Shown piece by piece: positions 41,981-50,435 of a stretch of 64,000 bases of DNA (position 1 is the stretch's first letter; the number at the start of each line of letters is the position of its first letter). Location: positions 1,488,001 to 1,552,000 of the forward strand of contig NZ_JADBEC010000001.1 in the NCBI RefSeq assembly GCF_014873945.1. The letters run 5' to 3'. The DNA comes from Rhizobium viscosum. Lineage in GTDB: Bacteria > Pseudomonadota > Alphaproteobacteria > Rhizobiales > Rhizobiaceae. The position numbers and the translations under genes were made by a program. The notes beneath the pieces were generated by a model. That model saw only the letters and a program-made list of their open reading frames with translations. It ran no database searches and was not told the DNA's origin.

Positions 41981-43348
41981 ATGGATTTCGATCTCGTTCT
42001 GCAGGGCACGGTGGTGCTGCCGGAGCGCATTGTCGAGGGCGGCTATGTCGCCGTTCGCGACGGAAAGATCGCCGAAGTCGGTATCAGCGTGCCGCCGGCC
42101 GCCAAGGAACGGTACCTGCTTGGCAAGGCACTGATCCTGCCGGGTGCGATCGACGCGCAGGTCCATTCGCTTTCGCAGAAGGACCAGGAGGATTTCATCT
42201 GGTCGACGCGCTCGGCAGCAGCAGGTGGTGTCACCACCATCGTCGACATGCCCTATGACGAAGGCAACCTCGTCTGCTCGGCTGAGGCGGTGAAGAAGAA
42301 GGTCGATCATGCCGACCCGCAGGCGCGGGTCGATTTTGCGCTCTACGGCACCGTCGATCCCTCGGAGGGGGCTGCCCGCATTGCCGAGATGGTGGAAGCG
42401 GGTGTTGCCGCCTTCAAGTTTTCAACTTTCGGCACCGATCCCAAACGCTTCCCGCGCATCCCACCGGCCCTGCTCGACGCCTGCTTTGCAGCGATTGCCC
42501 CGACTGGGCTCACAGCCGGTGTGCACAATGAGGATGACGAGGCAGTCCGCACCTATATGGAACAGGTGAAGGCAAGCGGCATCACCGACTGGCGGGCGCA
42601 TGGCCTGTCACGCCCGCCGATTACCGAACTGCTTGCCATGCACACGATCTTCGAGACCGGCGCCAATACCGGCTGCCCCTCTCACGTCGTGCATTGCTCG
42701 CTCGGGCGCGGTTACGACATCGCGCGGGCCTATCGCCGCGACGGTTTCGAGGCGACGGTGGAATGCTGCATTCACTACCTGACGCTCGACGAAGAAAACG
42801 ATGTGAAGCGGCTCGGCGGCAAGGCGAAGATCAATCCGCCAGTGCGGCCGCGCGCCGAAGTCGAGACGCTCTGGCGCAAGGTTGCCGAAGGCAACGTCTG
42901 GCTGGTTTCGACCGATCACGTGAGCTGGTCCGAAAACCGCAAGACCAATCCCGACATGCTGGCGAATGCGTCAGGTGTTCCAGGTCTGGAAGTGATGGTG
43001 CCGCTTTTCGTCAAAGGCGCGCTGGAACGCGGCGTACCGCTGACCTGGGCGGCGAAGCTGATGGCCGAAAACCCGGCCAGGCATTTCCGCCTCGACCATA
43101 TCAAGGGAGCGCTGACACCGGGCAAAGATGCCGATATCGTCGTGCTCGAGCCGAAGGAAATGGTCTACGACGCCTCGTCCAGCGGCAATAATGTCGTCGG
43201 CTGGAGCCCTTATAACGGCATCCGCCTGCCGTGGACGGTTTCGGCCGCATGGCTGCGCGGAGAGAAGATCACTGAGGGATCGAAGGTTCTGGCCGAACCC
43301 GGTACCGGCCGCTTCGTGCGACCGCTTGCCAGACAGGTGCTGGCATGA
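41981..43348 (+). CDS. Dihydropyrimidinase/hydantoinase-like cyclic amidohydrolase
   Basis: 455 residues of the urease-type amidohydrolase superfamily: PGAIDAQVHS (58-62), Lys146 in AAFKFSTF (carbamylated lysine place), H182 (GVHNEDDE), H238 (HVVHCS) and D312 (STDHVSW). The first His of the usual HxH pair is Gln60, an unusual loss of a metal ligand. It is expected to open a hydantoin ring, probably hydantoin-5-propionate, to an N-carbamoyl amino acid. The ATGA overlap with the next gene couples it to the carbamoylase. Confidence 0.88.
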   Translation: MDFDLVLQGTVVLPERIVEGGYVAVRDGKIAEVGISVPPAAKERYLLGKALILPGAIDAQVHSLSQKDQEDFIWSTRSAAAGGVTTIVDMPYDEGNLVCSAEAVKKKVDHADPQARVDFALYGTVDPSEGAARIAEMVEAGVAAFKFSTFGTDPKRFPRIPPALLDACFAAIAPTGLTAGVHNEDDEAVRTYMEQVKASGITDWRAHGLSRPPITELLAMHTIFETGANTGCPSHVVHCSLGRGYDIARAYRRDGFEATVECCIHYLTLDEENDVKRLGGKAKINPPVRPRAEVETLWRKVAEGNVWLVSTDHVSWSENRKTNPDMLANASGVPGLEVMVPLFVKGALERGVPLTWAAKLMAENPARHFRLDHIKGALTPGKDADIVVLEPKEMVYDASSSGNNVVGWSPYNGIRLPWTVSAAWLRGEKITEGSKVLAEPGTGRFVRPLARQVLA

Positions 43349-44625
43349 GCCGCAACCTGCCCGTCAATCCCGGCCGGATATCCGCTGACATCGAAGCCCT
43401 CTCCAATATTACCGAGCCAGGGCATCCTTGGACACGGCGGGCTTTTTCGCCGCTTTTCCTTGAGGGCCGCGCCTATCTGGAGGCGCGCATGCAGGCGATC
43501 GGCCTGGATACCCGTATCGACGCATCCGGCAATCTGATCGGCCGGCGCGAAGGCGCAAAACCCGGTTCAGGCATCATCATGCTGGGCTCGCATTCCGACA
43601 CGGTACCCGATGGCGGGCGTTTCGACGGCATTGCGGGTGTTGCCGCAGCTCTGGAGGTTGCGCGGGCGTTGCGGGAACAGGAGATTCACCTCGATCATGA
43701 TCTGGAGATCGTCGACTTCCTGGCCGAGGAGGTCAGCATTTTCGGCGTTTCCTGCATCGGCAGCCGCGGCATGACGGGGCAATTGCCGCAGGCATGGCTT
43801 TCCCGCGCGGTCGACGGCCGCGATCTTGGCGAAGCGATTGCCGAGGTCGGTGGATCGCCAGGGATTCTGACCCACCAGAACAAGCCCGATATTGCCGGCT
43901 TTCTGGAACTGCACATCGAACAAGGCCCCGTCCTTGAAAACGAACGCAAGGATATCGGCATCGTCACGGCGATATCAGGCATTACCCGCATCGAGATCAC
44001 TGTCGAGGGTCGCGCGGATCATGCCGGTACGACGCCGATGGATACGCGCTCCGATGCGCTGGTTGCTGCCTCGCAGCTGGTGCTCGATATCCGCAATGCT
44101 GCAAGCGAGCTTGCCAAGACGCCCGGCCATTTTGCAGCGACCGTCGGCGAATTCCGCATCGAGCCGAATGCCGCCAATGTCGTGCCGTCGCGTGTCGTGT
44201 TGCTGATCGACGGGCGCGCCGAAATCCGAGCCGACATGGAAGCCTTCTGCCGCTGGCTGGACGGCCATACGGAGAAGCTCGCTCTGGCCTTTGGCGTGAC
44301 GATCGCCCCTCCGAACCGTATCTCCGACAATTTCCCGACACCGAGCCACAAGGGCCTGCTCTCGACTCTGGAACGGGCCTGCGAGACTGTCGGCGCCAAA
44401 CATCGCTTCATGGCCTCGGGCGCTGGCCACGATACCGCTTGGATCGCCCGCGTGGCGCCGGCCGCGATGATCTTTGTGCCTTGCAGAGAAGGCCGCAGCC
44501 ACTCCCCGGATGAATGGGCCGAAAATGACGACATAACGCTCGGCGCCGCCGTGCTTTTCGAGGCGGTGCGCGAGATGGACAGGACACTTACGACGGAGAA
44601 GGATAATGGGACGCATACTGGTTGA
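43345..44625 (+). CDS. M20-family N-carbamoyl-L-amino acid / allantoate amidohydrolase
   Basis: 426 residues: GSHSDTVPDGG (H83, D85), FDGIAGV (D94), FLAEEVSIFG (E128/E129), ELHIEQGP (H190), GRADHAGTTPM (H226) and SGAGHDTAWIA, with H386 near the end. All binuclear metal ligands of the family are in place. It would split N-carbamoyl-glutamate or a similar ureido acid to amino acid, CO2 and NH3, completing what the preceding hydantoinase starts. It overlaps the DUF917 gene by 20 bp. Confidence 0.88.
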   Translation: MSRNLPVNPGRISADIEALSNITEPGHPWTRRAFSPLFLEGRAYLEARMQAIGLDTRIDASGNLIGRREGAKPGSGIIMLGSHSDTVPDGGRFDGIAGVAAALEVARALREQEIHLDHDLEIVDFLAEEVSIFGVSCIGSRGMTGQLPQAWLSRAVDGRDLGEAIAEVGGSPGILTHQNKPDIAGFLELHIEQGPVLENERKDIGIVTAISGITRIEITVEGRADHAGTTPMDTRSDALVAASQLVLDIRNAASELAKTPGHFAATVGEFRIEPNAANVVPSRVVLLIDGRAEIRADMEAFCRWLDGHTEKLALAFGVTIAPPNRISDNFPTPSHKGLLSTLERACETVGAKHRFMASGAGHDTAWIARVAPAAMIFVPCREGRSHSPDEWAENDDITLGAAVLFEAVREMDRTLTTEKDNGTHTG

Positions 44626-45703
44626 GAAGGACGTGGAAGCCGCCGTCAAGGGCGGTTCCGTCTATGCCGCCGGCGGCGGCGGCTGGGCCGATCACGGCCG
44701 CATGCTCGGTTATGCCGCCGTCAATGTCGGGAAGCCTGAACTCGTCTCCATCGAGGAACTCGGCGATAACGACTGGGTCGCGACGGCGGCCGCGATCGGC
44801 GCGCCGGCCTCTACCACGCCCTGGGAAATGCAGGGTATTGATTATGTGAAAGCCGTGCAGCTTCTGCAGGAGGCTCTCGGCGAAAAGCTCTCCGGTCTCA
44901 TCATCGGCCAGAACGGCAAATCCTCGACACTGAACGGCTGGCTGCCTTCGGCCATCCTCGGCACCAAGGTCGTGGATGCGGTTGGCGATATCCGCGCGCA
45001 TCCGACCGGCGACATGGGCTCTATCGGCATGGCGGGTTCGCCGGAGCAGATGATTCAGACGGCTGTGGGCGGCAACCGTGCCGAAAACCGCTATATCGAG
45101 CTGGTCGTGAAGGGTGCGACGGCAAAGATTTCGCCGGTGCTGCGGGCGGCCGCCGATCAGTCCGGCGGTTTCATCGCCAGCTGCCGCAATCCGCTGCGCG
45201 CCTCCTATGTGCGCAAGAATGCCGCGCTCGGCGGCATCTCGATGGCACTGAAGCTCGGCGAAGCCATCATCGAGGCTGAAAAGAGAGGCGGATCGGCGAT
45301 CATCGACGCGATCTGCAAGACGACAGGCGGCCATATCCTGGCCGAGGGTACAATCACCAAGAAGGATGTGGTCTATACGAAGGAAGCCTTCGACATCGGC
45401 ACGATCACGGTCGGCGCTGGCGACAAGGCCGTCACCCTGCATGTAATGAACGAATATATGGCGGTCGATGATGCCAGCGGCACACGTGTCGCAACCTTCC
45501 CCGCCGTCATCACCACACTCTCCGAGGAGGGTGAACCGCTCTCCGTCGGGCAACTCAAGGGCGGCATGCATGTCTTTGTCCTGCACGTGCCGAAGGACAT
45601 CATTCCGCTTTCGGCCAGCGTGCTCGATCCGACCGTCTATCCGCCCGTCGAAAAGGCGATGGGTATCGAGATAGCACGCTATGCACTGGAGACGAGGGCC
45701 TGA
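44606..45703 (+). CDS. DUF917 family protein (thiohydantoin desulfurase-type)
   Basis: 365 residues matching the family first called DUF917: YAAGGGGWADHGRMLGYAAV at the N terminus, GDMGSIGMAGSPEQMIQTA in the middle, and a beta-rich C-terminal domain. As I recall, Pfam now names this family for (S-methyl) thiohydantoin desulfurase activity, which removes sulfur from a thiohydantoin to give a hydantoin. Its place beside hydantoinase, carbamoylase and urocanase homologues fits that chemistry. It starts inside the end of the M20 gene. Confidence 0.82.
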   Translation: MGRILVEKDVEAAVKGGSVYAAGGGGWADHGRMLGYAAVNVGKPELVSIEELGDNDWVATAAAIGAPASTTPWEMQGIDYVKAVQLLQEALGEKLSGLIIGQNGKSSTLNGWLPSAILGTKVVDAVGDIRAHPTGDMGSIGMAGSPEQMIQTAVGGNRAENRYIELVVKGATAKISPVLRAAADQSGGFIASCRNPLRASYVRKNAALGGISMALKLGEAIIEAEKRGGSAIIDAICKTTGGHILAEGTITKKDVVYTKEAFDIGTITVGAGDKAVTLHVMNEYMAVDDASGTRVATFPAVITTLSEEGEPLSVGQLKGGMHVFVLHVPKDIIPLSASVLDPTVYPPVEKAMGIEIARYALETRA

Positions 45704-45706
45704 GCC

Positions 45707-46036
45707 ATGGCACGCGATCCCAGTCTGGAAGAACTGATGCGTGAGGAACTCGGCGACCGGACGGGCCTGAGCGAAAAGTCCATGTTCGGCGGCTGGGCCT
45801 TCATGCTCAATGGTAACCTGCTCTGCTGCGCACGCCATGACGGCATGTTGCTGCGCTTGGGCAAGGGCAACGATGGCTGGGCGCTGGCGCAGCCCGGCGT
45901 GATCCAGATGCTCTCTGGCGAGCGGATCATGCATGGCTGGGTGCGGGCCAATGCCAATGTCTATGGTGACGACACCATGCGCCGTCGCCTCATCGACGCC
46001 GCGCTTGCGTATGTGGAGCCGCTGCCTGCCAAGTGA
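45707..46036 (+). CDS. TfoX N-terminal domain protein
   Basis: 109 residues with SEKSMFGGWAFMLNGNLLCC and the TfoX-N core. In Gammaproteobacteria this domain forms half of the competence regulator TfoX/Sxy; stand-alone versions are common and mostly uncharacterised. It begins 3 bp after the DUF917 stop and lies within the catabolic operon, so it may have a pathway-linked role. Two adjacent Cys (LLCCARHDG) are visible. Confidence 0.82.
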   Translation: MARDPSLEELMREELGDRTGLSEKSMFGGWAFMLNGNLLCCARHDGMLLRLGKGNDGWALAQPGVIQMLSGERIMHGWVRANANVYGDDTMRRRLIDAALAYVEPLPAK

Positions 46037-46082
46037 ATGAACGGTGCTTCAGGCGCCGACGACAAAAGACGAGGAACCCAAG

Positions 46083-47744
46083 ATGCCGAAGGCCAATCCA
46101 CGCCATCCGAAATTTCCAATTCCTGGTGGGCCGGAGCTGCGCGCCAGGGGCTGGCGGCAGGAAGCGCTGCTGCGGCTTCTGGAAAATGTGCTCGCAGTCG
46201 GCGAAGACCCCGATAATCTCGTGGTCTATGCTGCGCTCGGCAAGGCGGCACGCAACTGGGCGGCGCACCGAGGCATCGTCAAGGCGCTGACCGAAATGGA
46301 CGAGGATCAGACGCTGCTCATCCAGTCCGGCAAGCCGATTGGCCTCGTGAAGACCCATGCTAAGGCGCCGCTCGTCATAATGGCAAATTGCAACATCGTC
46401 GGCCAGTGGGCGAAGGCCGAGGTCTTCTACGAGTTGCAGCGCAAGGGGCTGATCTGCTGGGGCGGGCTGACGGCCGGCGCCTGGCAATATATCGGCAGCC
46501 AGGGCGTCATCCAGGGCACCTACGAAATCTTCATGCGCATTGCCGAGCGCCGTTTCGGCGGCGACCTCTCAGGCCGTTTCGTGCTAACGGCAGGGCTCGG
46601 CGGCATGGGTGGGGCGCAGCCGCTGGCGGGCCGCATGGCCGGGGCTGCGATCCTCTGCGTCGACATTGATCCGGAACGCGCCCGCAAGCGCCAGCAGATC
46701 GGTTACCTTCAGGAGATCGCCCCCGATCTCGACAGCGCGCTCGCGATGATCGATGCCGCGGTCAAGGAAAGGCGGGCGCTGTCTGTCGGCCTCGTTGGCA
46801 ACGCCGCTGAGATCTATCCGGAAATTGCCCGGCGCGGCATCGTGCCCGATGTCGTCACCGACCAGACCTCGGCGCATGACCTTGTCTATGGCTATGTGCC
46901 GAAGGGCATGAGCATCGATCAGGTGAAGGGACTGCGCGACGATGGCCAGGGCCAACTGATGGCTGCCAGCCGTGCCTCGATCGTCGAGCATGTCACCGCG
47001 ATGCTGGAATTCCAAAAGTGCGGCGCTGAAGTCTTTGACAATGGCAATCTCATCCGCACGCAGGCCCGCGAGGGCGGCGTTGCCAACGCTTTCGACATTC
47101 CGATCTTTACCGAAGCCTATCTGCGCCCGCTCTTTGCCCGCGCCATCGGCCCGTTCCGGTGGATGGCATTGTCGGGCGAGGAGAGCGATATCGCCCGCAT
47201 CGACGACCTGCTCCTGGAGATGTTTCCCGACAACAAGATCATCACCAACTGGATCCGGCTGGCGCGCGAGCATATTCCTTTCGAAGGGTTGCCAGCGCGT
47301 ATTGCCTGGCTCGGCCACGGCGAGCGCACGGCGCTGGCGCGGCGCGTCAACGAACTGGTCGCCAACGGCGAGCTCAAGGCTCCTGTCGCCTTCTCGCGCG
47401 ACCATCTCGATGCCGGCGCGATGGCGCATCCCAACATCATGACCGAGCGGATGAAGGATGGATCGGATGCCATTGCCGACTGGCCGCTCATCGATGCGAT
47501 GATGCTCTGTTCCTCGATGGCCGATCTCGTCGTCGTCCATTCGGGCGGCGGCGGTTATGCCGGTTACATGACGAGCTGCGGCGTTACCGTCGTTGCCGAC
47601 GGCTCTGAGGCCGCCGACGAACGGCTCGACCATGCGCTGACCAACGATACGGCGCTCGGCGTCATGCGTTATGCCGATGCGGGTTATGATGAGGCGCTGG
47701 ACGAGGTGGCGAAGAAGGATGTGCCCTATATCCGGCTTGGCTGA
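46083..47744 (+). CDS. Urocanate hydratase homologue (thiourocanate hydratase candidate)
   Basis: 553 residues aligning along the length of HutU: TAGAWQYIGSQGVIQGTYE, the NAD site TAGLGGMGGAQP (169-180), PDVVTDQTSAHD, GVANAFDIP and DGSDAIADWPL. The Cys of P. putida HutU in the ARICWVG segment (Cys410) is Ala408 here (ARIAWLG). It keeps the NAD-binding core, so it is probably an active hydratase on a modified urocanate. No other hut genes (hutH with MIO, hutI, hutG) are in the window. Start 46083 follows GAGG at about 46069-46072. Confidence 0.88.
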   Translation: MPKANPRHPKFPIPGGPELRARGWRQEALLRLLENVLAVGEDPDNLVVYAALGKAARNWAAHRGIVKALTEMDEDQTLLIQSGKPIGLVKTHAKAPLVIMANCNIVGQWAKAEVFYELQRKGLICWGGLTAGAWQYIGSQGVIQGTYEIFMRIAERRFGGDLSGRFVLTAGLGGMGGAQPLAGRMAGAAILCVDIDPERARKRQQIGYLQEIAPDLDSALAMIDAAVKERRALSVGLVGNAAEIYPEIARRGIVPDVVTDQTSAHDLVYGYVPKGMSIDQVKGLRDDGQGQLMAASRASIVEHVTAMLEFQKCGAEVFDNGNLIRTQAREGGVANAFDIPIFTEAYLRPLFARAIGPFRWMALSGEESDIARIDDLLLEMFPDNKIITNWIRLAREHIPFEGLPARIAWLGHGERTALARRVNELVANGELKAPVAFSRDHLDAGAMAHPNIMTERMKDGSDAIADWPLIDAMMLCSSMADLVVVHSGGGGYAGYMTSCGVTVVADGSEAADERLDHALTNDTALGVMRYADAGYDEALDEVAKKDVPYIRLG

Positions 47745-47753
47745 CGGCCGTCG

Positions 47754-48155
47754 TCACAGATGCCGCGTTTCGGCAGGTGCTGCGTCGTAACGATCATGCA
47801 TGCCATCGAAATAGGCGATCGGGGCGGCGGCAAGCTCTTCGGCGCTGGCATCGTCAAGGCAACTGACGGCGACGACGACCAAGGGGCCGATCGTTTCATT
47901 GTCGTTGCGGGCAAAGGACGCGACGCCGCAATTTTCGCAGAAGAGATGATGGATCGAGCCGGAAGCGAACTGATATTTGCGCAACCGGTCCTCGCCCGAG
48001 ACCAGCCGGAAGTCATTGGGCTGCACGACAGCCAGCCAGCTGCGCTTCTTGCGGCAGATCGAGCAATTGCACTTGAAAGTACCCGCTGAAAGATCGAGCT
48101 CGGCCTCATAGGCGACTGCGCCGCAATGGCAGCTTCCATGATAGGTTTTCTTCAT
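47754..48155 (-). CDS. GFA-family zinc protein (glutathione-dependent formaldehyde-activating enzyme-like)
   Basis: 133 residues with the zinc-cysteine pattern of the GFA fold: SCHCGAV (C9, C11), CNCSIC (C29, C31, C34) and FCENCGV (C73, C76). Characterised members join formaldehyde to glutathione, but most are unassigned. It is convergent with the urocanase-like gene, 9 bp apart, and so not part of that operon. Confidence 0.88.
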   Translation of the reverse strand: MKKTYHGSCHCGAVAYEAELDLSAGTFKCNCSICRKKRSWLAVVQPNDFRLVSGEDRLRKYQFASGSIHHLFCENCGVASFARNDNETIGPLVVVAVSCLDDASAEELAAAPIAYFDGMHDRYDAAPAETRHL

Positions 48156-48213
48156 AATGCTCCTCCGGCTCGTATTTAACTCTATGGTTAAATTAATCGT
48201 TACAAACGGGAAG

Positions 48214-49467
48214 TCAAGTCGAGCGTCGAGCGAGCCGGCGTGCGACGAGTGCTGACAGGAGAGCGAATGCCATCATGGTCACCGTGAAGATCACGATCGC
48301 CGCCCATCCCTCCATCGTCCAGAACCAGCCGCCAGCCGAACCCATGACACTGGAGCCAATATAATAGGCGAGCATGTAAAGCGAGGAGGCGTGGCCTTTG
48401 GTACAAACAGCGAGTTTGCCGACGAGGCCGCTTGCCACCGAATGGGTCATGAAGAAACCACTGGTCAGCACGATGATGCCGAGGATGATGAGCGGAAGGG
48501 AGGCCGACAGCGTCAGAGCGCAGCCTGCGGCAGTGATGACGATACCGGCTAGGAGCACGGTAAAATGTCCGAGCCGATCGCCTAGAACGCCACCGACGGA
48601 GGAGGCGCCGATACCGAATAAGTACACTGTGAAGATCAGGCCGAGTTCGGTCTGGCTGAGGTCGTAGGGCGGCGCGACGAGGCGGAAGCCGGCGTAATTG
48701 TAGATCGTCACGAAAGATCCCATCGCGAAAAAGGCGATAGCGAAGATGAAGGGCAGCGCCGGATTGCTCAGATGCCCCGCCCATGCCTTCAAGTGGAATT
48801 GCGGTTCAAAGCCGGCGCGGCGCACGAAGTTGCGCGATGGTGGCAAGAGCGCGATGAAGCCGATCGCGGCGGCAAGGCCGATGGCGCCGATCAGGAACAG
48901 AGCCGGCCGCCAGGAAAGATATTCGGCGAAGATGCCCGTCAGCACGCGGCCCGACATGCCGCCGAAGGCCGTGCCACCGACATAGAGGCCCATGGTGGCA
49001 CCAAGGCCGCGCGGGTCGATCTCCTCCGCGAGATAGGCCATGGCGACGGCCGGAACGCCGCCAAGCACGAAGCCCTGCAGCGCGCGGATAAGCAACATCA
49101 GATGCCAGTTCGGTGCAAAGGCGGTGGCGATCGTCAGCACGGCGGCGCCGACCAGCGAGATCGACATGAGGCTGCGCCGACCGAGCCCTTCCGAAACGGC
49201 GGCGGCGCAGACGATGGCGATTGCCAGGAAGCCGGTGGAGAGCGACAGAGCCAGCGAACTCTCGGCCGGGCTGACGGCAAATTCCTGCGCGAAGATCGGC
49301 AGCAGCGGCTGCACGCAATAGAGAAGCGAGAAGGTGGCAAAGCCCGAGAGGAAGAGCGCCAGGCTGGCGCGGTGGTAAGCGCTGGTGCCACGCGTGAGAT
49401 AGTGTTTGCGGTGGTTTTCTTCGGTCGTTTGCAGGCCGGCAACGTCTTGGATTGCAGAGTCGGACAT
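48214..49467 (-). CDS. MFS transporter, YnfM/drug-resistance type
   Basis: 417 residues with 12 predicted membrane helices; motif A-like GLGRRSLMSISLVG after helix 2 and LGDRLGHFTVLLAG in the second half. Related to exporters for sugars, arabinose or drugs. ATG 49467 has AAGGA about 8 bp upstream; the open frame begins one codon pair earlier. It is divergent from a LysR gene across 92 bp, so likely under its control. Confidence 0.88.
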   Translation of the reverse strand: MSDSAIQDVAGLQTTEENHRKHYLTRGTSAYHRASLALFLSGFATFSLLYCVQPLLPIFAQEFAVSPAESSLALSLSTGFLAIAIVCAAAVSEGLGRRSLMSISLVGAAVLTIATAFAPNWHLMLLIRALQGFVLGGVPAVAMAYLAEEIDPRGLGATMGLYVGGTAFGGMSGRVLTGIFAEYLSWRPALFLIGAIGLAAAIGFIALLPPSRNFVRRAGFEPQFHLKAWAGHLSNPALPFIFAIAFFAMGSFVTIYNYAGFRLVAPPYDLSQTELGLIFTVYLFGIGASSVGGVLGDRLGHFTVLLAGIVITAAGCALTLSASLPLIILGIIVLTSGFFMTHSVASGLVGKLAVCTKGHASSLYMLAYYIGSSVMGSAGGWFWTMEGWAAIVIFTVTMMAFALLSALVARRLARRST

Positions 49468-49512
49468 TATCAATTCCTTCCTGCCTCCCGATCTAGTCAG
49501 ACCGCCTCCATT

Positions 49513-49530
49513 TGTCCAATATATGGGACA
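49513..49530. promoter_or_regulatory. Inverted repeat in the MFS/LysR divergent region
   Basis: TGTCC-AATATATG-GGACA between the divergent starts. It has the size and place of a LysR-type operator. Pattern only. Confidence 0.4.
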
Positions 49531-49559
49531 GGCGATCTTGATAGGTTTTGGAGATAGTG

Positions 49560-50435
49560 ATGGAGCTACGGCATCTCAGGTATTTTCTGGCGGTGGCGGA
49601 GGAGGGTAATTTCACGCGGGCAGCCTCGCGCCTCGGCATCGGCCAGCCGCCGCTCAGCCAGCAGATCCGTGACCTCGAAACTGAAATCGGAGCCATGCTC
49701 TTCCATCGCGTGCCGCATGGGGCGGAATTGACCGCAGCGGGCGCCGCCTTCCTGCCGGAGGCGAAAGCGTCACTTGCAGCAGCCGAGAAAGCACGGCTTG
49801 CAGCGCAGAGCGCCAATCGTGGCGAGACCGGCCGGCTGTCGCTCGGCTTCACCGCCTCCTCCGCCTTCAATCCCATCGTCAGCACGACGATTCGCCGCTT
49901 TCAGGCCAGATGGCCGGATGTGCAGCTCTCATTGACGGAGATGAACACGCTCGGCCTTGTGCAGAAGCTGGAACGTGGCGAACTGGATGCGACCTTCATG
50001 CGGCCCGGCCTCGACGATCCCGATGGGATCAGGCTGAAGCGACTGCCGGATGAACCGATGGTCGTCGCCGTACCGGCCAGCCATCCGCTGGCAAAGCAGA
50101 AGGCGCTGCCGCTGGCCGTGCTGGCGAAGGAGCCCTTCATCCTCTTCCCGCGTCTTGTCGGCCTCAGCCTCTATGACGATGTGGTGCGCGCCTGCCGCGA
50201 GGCGGGCTTCGAACTGACGGTCGCGCAGGAGGCGCCGCAGATCTCCTCGGTCGTCAACCTCGTTGCGGCTGATCTCGGCGTCTCGATCGTGCCGGCGTCG
50301 ATATCCCAGATCAAACTTGCCGGCGTCGCCTACCGGCCAATCGAAGGGCCACCGGCTGTGGCGCGGCTGGCACTTGCGGTGCTGCGCAGCCAGCGCTCCC
50401 CCGTGACCGAAAATCTCATGGGCCTTCTGAATTAG
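49560..50435 (+). CDS. LysR-family transcriptional regulator
   Basis: 291 residues: MELRHLRYFLAVAEEGNFTR opens a classical LysR helix-turn-helix (RLGIGQPPLSQQIRDLE), followed by a substrate-binding domain. It is like the BenM/CatM or AlsR-type group by its start. The frame is open to TTG 49548, but ATG 49560 is standard. Its stop overlaps the stop of the convergent LysR gene by 3-4 bp (TTAG read on both strands). Confidence 0.9.
   Translation: MELRHLRYFLAVAEEGNFTRAASRLGIGQPPLSQQIRDLETEIGAMLFHRVPHGAELTAAGAAFLPEAKASLAAAEKARLAAQSANRGETGRLSLGFTASSAFNPIVSTTIRRFQARWPDVQLSLTEMNTLGLVQKLERGELDATFMRPGLDDPDGIRLKRLPDEPMVVAVPASHPLAKQKALPLAVLAKEPFILFPRLVGLSLYDDVVRACREAGFELTVAQEAPQISSVVNLVAADLGVSIVPASISQIKLAGVAYRPIEGPPAVARLALAVLRSQRSPVTENLMGLLN

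Noticed and set aside
40370..47744. Ordinary histidine utilisation (hut) cluster
   Set aside because: The lyase lacks the MIO triad, and hutI, hutG/hutF and hutC are absent; hydantoinase and carbamoylase take their place.
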